This document shows positions 58,111 to 64,000 of a stretch of 64,000 nt of DNA, piece after piece. Position 1 is the stretch's first letter, and each line of letters begins with the position of its first letter. The notes below the pieces were generated by a model. It saw nothing but the letters and a program-made list of their open reading frames with translations, ran no database searches and was not told where the DNA came from. The position numbers and the translations under genes were made by a program. The stretch covers positions 1-64,000 of the forward strand of contig JAJEKV010000374.1 in the NCBI GenBank assembly GCA_021234155.1, written 5' to 3'. The stretch is from Isoetes taiwanensis (taxonomy: Eukaryota > Streptophyta > Lycopodiopsida > Isoetales > Isoetaceae).

Positions 58111-58129
58111 TATGATTGGTCATGATTTG

Positions 58130-58987
58130 ATCTCTTTAGGGAAAAGGGAAAGGAAAAGGGGAAAAGGGAAGGGGAGGAAAGGCACGGGTAAAAGGGAAAA
58201 AGCAAAAGGGAAAAGGGAAGAGTAAAAGGGCATGGGAAAAATTGAAAGAGAAAAAAGGGGAAAGAAAGGGAAAAAGGGACTGGAAAATGGAATAGGATAA
58301 ATGAAAAAAGGAATAGAAAAAGGGAGGGGAAAAGGGAAAGAAAAAGGGCACCGGGAAAAGGGGAAGACGTAAAAGATGGGGGAAGGAGAAAAAGGTAGCG
58401 CAAAAAAGGAAAAGGGTGGGAAGAGGGGACAGACAAAACACATGAAAGAAGGAAAAGGGAAAGGGAAAGGGAGAGGGAAATGAAAAGGAAAAAGGGAGAG
58501 GGAAAAGGGAACCTGGAAAAAGGGCACGAGGAGAAGGAGAAGGAGAAGGAGAAAGGGGATGGGGAAAAGGGCACGGGAAAAAAGGGAAGAGGGAAAGGGA
58601 AAGGGCACCGAAAAAGGGGAATAGAAGAAGGGGGGAAAGGAGAAAAATGGTAAGGAAAGAGGAGAAGGGAAGGGAGAAATGGCACCGAGAAAAGGGAAAG
58701 CGGGAAATGGTGAGAAAATGAGGAAAAGAAAGGGGGTAAAGGGAAGCGGGGAAAGGGTAGGGAAAAGGAATAGAAAAAGAGGAAAAGAGAAACGAAAAAA
58801 AAGGCACGGAAAAAGGAAGACGGAAAGGGTGAGGAAAAGAAAAAAAAAAAAGAAAAAAAATATAGTAAAGGAAAAAAGAAAAAGGAAAAAGAGGAAAGTG
58901 GAAAAAGGGAAGAGGGTGGGGAAAAAGGAAAAAATGGGCACATAAAAAAGGTGGAGAAAATGGAATGGAAAGAGGCATAGGAAAGAG

Positions 58988-59030
<43 letters not shown>

Positions 59031-59750
59031 AAAAAAAAAAAAAAGCGGAAGGGTGGGGAGCCAGAAAAAGGGGGAAGGGAAGGGAAGGAAAAAAGGTCAC
59101 GAGGAAAAGGGAAGAGAGAAATAGGAAAATTGAAGGGGAAAAGGCGGTGGGATAAAAAGGAAGAGGGTGGGAAAAAGATGAAAAGGGTGGGGAAAGGATG
59201 AAAAGGAAAGGGAAAGGAAAAGGGAGGTTGAAAAATGGAAAAGGGAAGGGAAAAAGAAGAAAAGGTTGGGGAAAGGATGAAAAGGGAAGGGAAAGGAAAA
59301 GGGAGGCGAAAAAAGGGGAAAGGGAAGGGAAGGAAAAAAAATGCACGAGGAAAAGGGGAGAGAGAAATAGGACAATAGAAGGGGAAAAGGCAGTGGGATA
59401 AAGAGGAAGAGGGTGGGGAAAAGAAGAAAAGGGCCACATGAAAATGTGTGAAAAATAAGAAAGGGCACGGAAAAAGGAAAAGTAAAAAGGAATAAGAGAG
59501 GAAAAGAAAAGGAAAGAATGGGAAGGGCGAGGAAAGGATGAAAAGGGAAGGGAAAAAATTTGTCATAAAACAGGAAATGAAAAAGTGGAAGGGAAAAGGA
59601 AAGAGAAGGGGAGGTTAAAAAAAAGAAAAAAGAAAAAGAAAAAAAATATAGAAAATAGAAAAAAAAGAAGAAGATATGTAGCAAAATTGAGAAAAAAAAA
59701 GAAAAAGAAAAAAGGAATGTGTGTAGGAAAATGAGGAAAAAAAATGCAAA
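58130..59750. repeat. Polypurine (GGGAAAAGGGAA) tract, ~1.6 kb
   Basis: Almost pure A/G on the plus strand, built from GGGAAAAGGGAARGG units, with A-runs near 58989-59044. Minus-strand open frames of up to 476 codons are Phe/Pro/Ser/Leu-only artefacts. A diverged ~130-base sub-repeat (AGAGGGTGGG...AAAAGGCRGTGGGAT) is visible at 59140-59420. It ends 60 bases before a Helitron-like terminus. Confidence 0.92.
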
Positions 59751-59811
59751 AAACCTCTTTATGAGGAGTCTGAAATGAACAGGTTTCCATGCACAGATGT
59801 TTCCAACCTAT

Positions 59812-59839
59812 GCCCAGCAACGCTGGGCACCATTACTAG
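59812..59839 (+). mobile_element. Helitron-like 3' end (element would extend left)
   Basis: Hairpin GCCCAGCAACGCTGGGC (59812-59828), seven bases, CTAG (59836-59839), then T. Orientation is opposite to the two other copies. Either it ends its own Helitron, or 53954 and 59839 are the inverted ends of one 5.9-kb unit. Confidence 0.55.
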
Positions 59840-60309
59840 TCAAAGTATATTGCCATACTATTTATTGCCAGGTCAAATTATTATACATGAAGCATAAACT
59901 TTCAACAACCCCAATTTAATAAACTAATGGTAAACATAAAAATCAATCAACGCAAAATCATGGTGGGGAATGCTAGTCACCATGAATGGAGCCGAGATTT
60001 TTGTTGTCTTACATTAAGAATGTGGCATTCTAAGATATTGAAAGGATCTACTAGGTGAACCGTCTTCAACTGTATAACATCAACAGAGAATTAAATAGAC
60101 ACAATTACACGAGGAAGGTTGCATGGCACACCAACACATATTTAAATGCATAAGGATATTTGAAAAAAATCCTACAAAAGTAAGGTAGGATCATTTGACT
60201 AGAGGCTCGTGATTCGATCAGATTGAATTAGGCAGAATAACTTGTACAGCTCTAGCCACAGGAATCGAGAAGTTTAAAAACTGTGGATGAATGAATTATT
60301 GGTACATGG

Positions 60310-60461
60310 GAAGGAGCACGATGATAATCGTGGAGGAAAATAATGTAAAAATTGCACGCAATGGAAAGGGGGTATGATTTGGAGGGAAGGAGCACGATGA
60401 TAATCGTGGAGGAAAATAATGTAAAAATTGCACGCAATGGAAAGGGGGTATGATTTGGAGG
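60310..60461 (+). repeat. Tandem duplication, 76 bp twice
   Basis: GAAGGAGCACGATGATAATC begins at 60310 and 60386; the copies appear identical over 76 bases. It lies 230 bases upstream of the P450 start and may fall in its promoter. Confidence 0.95.
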
Positions 60462-60504
60462 GTAGAAGACCATGGAAAGTCCAACAAAAATGATGGGAAA
60501 AAAT

Positions 60505-60525
60505 ATGGAGAAAATATATATTATG
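60505..60525 (+). promoter_or_regulatory. Possible TATA box of the P450 gene
   Basis: GAGAAAATATATATTATGG lies about 170 bases before the ATG at 60693. Position and sequence allow a TATA function, but AT-rich words are common here, so this is weak. Confidence 0.3.
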
Positions 60526-60692
60526 GACATGGTACAACAGCAAAATAGTTACAAAAGCAGAGTGGATGCAAAAAGTTAGCGCAGCAGATCCGGGAGAAAA
60601 CCTTGACTAATTACAGTCTTAGGCAGAAGGCAGACCAAATCCGTGCCTGTCTTAAAGGCGAGCTATGGCGGCCATTCCGGCAGCATCAGACT

Positions 60693-62677
60693 ATGGCGGA
60701 TTTTTCCCTCCTCGCCGGAACAGCGACAGCCATAGCCATAGCCATAGCTCTAGCTGCGGCGTTCGGAATCGTGCTGCAGCGGCGAGAACGCTTCCAGAAT
60801 CTGCCCCCGGGCAGTTTGGGGCTCCCCCTGATCGGCGAAACGCTGCAGCTCGTGTTCTCGCTCAGATCTAACCGAGCCTGGGAGTTTTTCCATGCCCGAA
60901 CTGCGAAATACGGGCCAATCTTCAAGACCCACATTGCCGGATTTGCCACAGTGGTCGTTCCGGGGGGGTCCGGAAATCATTTTCTGTTCTCGAATGATGC
61001 AAAGCTGTTCGAAATTGAGTGGCCTGCTTCGATCGGGGAGCTTTTCGGCCGCAGCTCTCTGTCGCTGATGAACGGGGCGGATCATCGGCGCTGCAGGCAG
61101 GTGTTTATGGCGTTTTTGAATCCCGAAGCCCTGCAGAGGTATCTGGGAAAAACCTGCACTCTGGCGCAGAATCATATCCAGCATTACTGGGTCGGCCAAA
61201 AAAGCGTCCATGCATATCATCTGATGAAGAAATTCACCTTCTCGCTCGCCTGCAACCTGTTTCTGAGCTTGGCGGATGAGACCCAACAGGAAATTTTGGG
61301 CGATCCTTTCAAAATCTGGATGCAGGGCTCCATGCAGCTCCCAATCGATCTGCCCGGAACCGGTTTCCGAAAAGCCAAATCAGCCAGAACAGAAATACAC
61401 AGGCAGCTCGATTTGCACATCCACAGACGCAGACAAGAGCTCGAAAATGGTACCATTTCCAAAGATCACGACCTCTTGTCTGTTTTATTGACCACTTTGG
61501 ATGAAACCGGCCATCTCATAACGGATTCTGAGATCAAGGACAACATCCTTTTGCTCCTGTTCGCCGGACATGATACAAGCTGCAGTACTCTTACCATGAT
61601 CATCAAATTTCTCGCTCAGAATCCATGCTGTAGAAATCGGGTTGTCTCAGGTTAGTTTTCGTGGGAATTCGAGGTCAAATCTTGTTAAAATATGCATTAG
61701 ATCAGAGGCTTGTACTGGTTTGTTGGATTTGTATGCAGAAATTAAATGGGCTTGCAGGCCAGCCCAGGGCTCGAAAATAGCAATGTGTCAAGCCAGTCAA
61801 AATGCCGTTGGGTATTTGAGGCTACCGGAAAAAATATATATTAGTACATTTTCTAGTGTAATATGCCGGAAATTTTTTATTTTCTTGCCGGAAAATTGCC
61901 GGAAATTTTTTAGGATGACCGGAATTTAAGACAAGTGGGCGGATTTTTAGGGGAGGAACTCCCCTATTTTCGAACCATGGGCCAGCCATGCTGTGTGTCA
62001 GGGCCTGACAGGTTAGAATCTGTTTTGCAGAACAAATGCAGATCAGGGCCGAGAAAAAAGGGGCCGGGCTGTTAACGGGGGAGGATATCAAACGTATGAA
62101 ATACACTTGGAGGGTTGCCCAAGAGAGCCTTAGGCTTCAACCTCCAGTTCTTGGCACATTTAGAAGGGCTTTAAGAGACATCAATTTGGGAGGTTATACA
62201 ATTCCCAAAGGATGGAAGGTATAAACTAAGATTTTTTTTTTGCACTATAATCAACTTCTAGGCCTATAAATAAAAACCCAATGTAGACCTTCAACATGTC
62301 TCCTCCTTCTCTCGCCCCCTAACTCATCTCATGGCGTGCTTGTCCTGCAGCTCTACTGGACTCCAAATATGTCCCACCGCAGAGAGGAATTCTTCCCCAA
62401 TCCTCAGGTTTTTGATCCTTCCAGATTTGACGGTGATGGGCCGAAGCCTTATACTTTTGTGCCGTTCGGAGGCGGTCCCAGGACCTGTCCTGGCAATGAG
62501 TTCGCTAAAATGGAGATCCTCACACTACTGCATTACCTAGCTACTTCGGATTTAGAGTGGTCTCTAGCGGATCCTAATGAAGGAATTACTGTTGATCCAA
62601 TTCCTTACCCAAAGAATGGGCTGCTAGTCAATCTGATGGCCAAATCACATCAAATTGTAAACCCACCAGACAAATGA
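60693..62677 (+). CDS. Cytochrome P450, CYP85 clan (CYP716/CYP725-like), three exons
   Basis: Exons 60693-61650, 62031-62218 and 62351-62677 join in frame to 1473 bases, 490 residues, the usual length. The start at Met 60693 is preferred over 60603 because it opens the membrane anchor (residues 5-28, Ala/Ile-rich), followed by [14 protein letters not shown] (36-49). Other marks are the oxygen-binding AGHDTS (291-296), ESLR (351-354), FDPSRF (403-408) and the haem loop [11 protein letters not shown] with Cys428. [20 protein letters not shown] is typical of CYP716 and the taxoid hydroxylases CYP725. Such enzymes sit on the ER and hydroxylate triterpene or diterpene scaffolds; the substrate here is unknown. 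Introns are 380 and 132 bases. No stop or shift. AATAAA follows at 62691. Confidence 0.93.
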
Positions 62678-62699
62678 GAAATCATGTGTAAATAAAATA

Positions 62700-63465
62700 T
62701 GTAAATACAAGTCAACCTCTCCAATAGTAGTCCTAATCAATCACCTTTTTCATTTCAATAAAAAATAATAGTTCTTTCATATGTTTGTTGGTCGTACCAT
62801 ACATTTATTGCTACGATAATGTAGTCTATATGCAGTCCAAGAATATCAACTTCATGAATGTCAACTTCAATAAACATTGACAAAATATTCATCAACAAAG
62901 GACGAAGTATTTTCATCTGTGGCAAATAGTAAGGCTGAATTTCAATTTCCAATTTAGTATGGGTTTGTAATTTAATATTTCTCTAAAACAAATGGTTCAG
63001 ATCAAATAATACATGGAAAGAATACTCGAGTCATTCTCTACACATATATTTCAATGTTTGAAATACAAATTCTAATAAAAAGCTGGGTGGCTTATGCATA
63101 GTCCTACATTTATTATTCCAGTACCCTCTTTCTCACCATAGATGACTCTCCTTATGTTGGTGGATCTTGATGATCGATATTATATATGCAATATGTAGAT
63201 GTTTACATTAATATAGGCAAATAGAATCTCTAAAAGATAGATAGATAGATAGATTTTTTAACGTCCACGAAGATCAAATTGACCTTGGGACCCAAACAAC
63301 AAAAAGGGCAGGAAGTCCAAAAGCACAAAAAAGATAACGCTAATGTTAATGGTAATTTTCTATTTGAATTATCTAGACATAGCCAATCTAAGGATTAGGA
63401 CATTGATCTAGATTACCTATTCTTTTTTAATGTGAACTGCCCTCATCTTGCAGAGCTCCTTCTGA
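62700..63465. other. No gene seen; AGAT microsatellite
   Basis: AT-rich sequence downstream of the P450, with a short (AGAT)n run near 63235-63254 and a second AATAAA-like site near 62757. Confidence 0.5.
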
Positions 63466-63468
63466 CAG

Positions 63469-63960
63469 TTACATAATTGAAGAGGAGAGAGGTCCTCCTG
63501 TACTGAGAGCATCTTGAAACGGAACTAAAGAATGTTGAGGACGATCAAGTCTTGCTGCTCCCACACAAGTAGCAGAGACAACTCCAGCAACCTTCACATG
63601 CATGACGGCAGTGAAGAAATGCAAAGCCTCATCCACATCTGAAAGAGCATTAGTCTTTGACTCTGTAACCCATATAATATGCAAGTTCAGAGACTTGGTA
63701 GCAGCAGACAGTAAGGCAGCCTGCTCCTGTTCGCTAGTTTCACATTGCAGCTCCTAATCCACTAGGGAATGTAGAGATGTTTGTACTCCCACCTCCAATG
63801 TTGCCTATCCAATGTTTGTACTATCTCCTCCACACAACGCTTCTGCTATAGTGGTAACTCTGACTCCAATGTCCATACTGAAGTAGCATTTGTTCCCACA
63901 TATAGGCCATCAATGCCGGGGACCAAGGCCTTTATTAATTGTAAAAATTGTGTCCATTCA
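63469..63960 (-). CDS. Unrecognised ORF, possibly partial
   Basis: The minus-strand frame ending at 63469 reads HIIWVTESKTNALSDVDEAL then FFTAVMHVKVAGVVSATCVG. Upstream, other phases give VPGIDGLYVGTNATSVWTLE. Composition is protein-like, but I recognise no family and the phases do not join without breaks. It may be a decayed or spliced gene continuing beyond the window. Confidence 0.25.
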
Positions 63961-64000
63961 CAAAAGACATGGTCAACATATGTGTCATCCTCCCTCAGAA

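Noticed and set aside
58120-59566. Open frames of 439 and 476 codons on the minus strand
   Set aside because: They consist of Phe, Pro, Ser, Leu and few other residues and result from the polypurine tract; several phases are open at once.
60603-60692. Upstream in-frame ATG of the P450
   Set aside because: The 30 extra residues are charged and precede the membrane anchor; family members start directly with the anchor, so 60693 is preferred.
63235-63254. Regulatory GATA cluster
   Set aside because: A short tetranucleotide microsatellite is the simpler explanation.

Overview
The window is nuclear DNA of a large-genome land plant. It has spliced plant genes with GT..AG introns, a fragment of a plant PPR gene, a plant-type P450, and hAT, CACTA-like and Helitron-like debris; most of it is transposon-derived and decayed. 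The PPR fragment's wording (long P/L-type repeats with 'IHACII' and 'GYANCGS'), together with the repeat load, reminds me most of a fern or another seed-free vascular plant. A gymnosperm is possible. This is inference, not identification. One ambiguous base (n) lies near 56302.

Layout. 0-7.6 kb: a probable CACTA-like element with palindrome-rich ends, holding a 0.75-kb polypyrimidine tract, four tandem tRNA-like units and unrecognised decayed coding blocks. Its right end lies inside a hAT transposase gene, whose C-terminal part is at 7.58-8.54 kb. 8.85-11.0 kb: diverged tandem repeats with four fold-back elements. 11.2-15.0 kb (minus): broken genes for a RING-like coiled-coil protein, an unknown protein and a kinase-fold protein with HxDLHPGN and DWG motifs. 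16.9-18.1 kb (minus): a PPR fragment abutting an unknown transposon-like ORF. 18.8-25.5 kb: two diverged broken copies of a transposase-like protein (DUF7869 type, HTHEDVD motif) facing each other, with a coiled-coil fragment between them. 26-34.7 kb: a decayed gene region ending in an FCP1/NIF-type HAD phosphatase-like domain. Its promoters and introns carry many copies of a 13-bp palindrome close to CACGCCNGGCGTG, and its last exon is split by a hAT-type MITE with an 8-bp target duplication. A near-perfect 31-bp inverted repeat lies at about 22.7 and 35.0 kb and encloses both gene sets.

36-60 kb: sparser DNA with three Helitron-like 3' ends, a minus-strand ABC1K (UbiB/ADCK) kinase pseudogene, one intact nine-exon metallo-beta-lactamase-fold hydrolase gene (42.32-46.24 kb), a satellite array, a minisatellite, a 0.5-kb fold-back, a probable LTR edge, a CACTA-like MITE beside an orphan AGC-kinase exon, and a 1.6-kb polypurine tract. 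60.69-62.68 kb: an intact three-exon cytochrome P450 of the CYP85 clan, nearest to CYP716/CYP725. The rest to 64 kb shows little.

Only two genes look intact: the hydrolase and the P450. They have no evident functional link to each other. The main interest is the 22.7-35.0 kb region: a possible large composite element with a transposase-like gene, a phosphatase-like gene and its own family of intronic and promoter palindromes.
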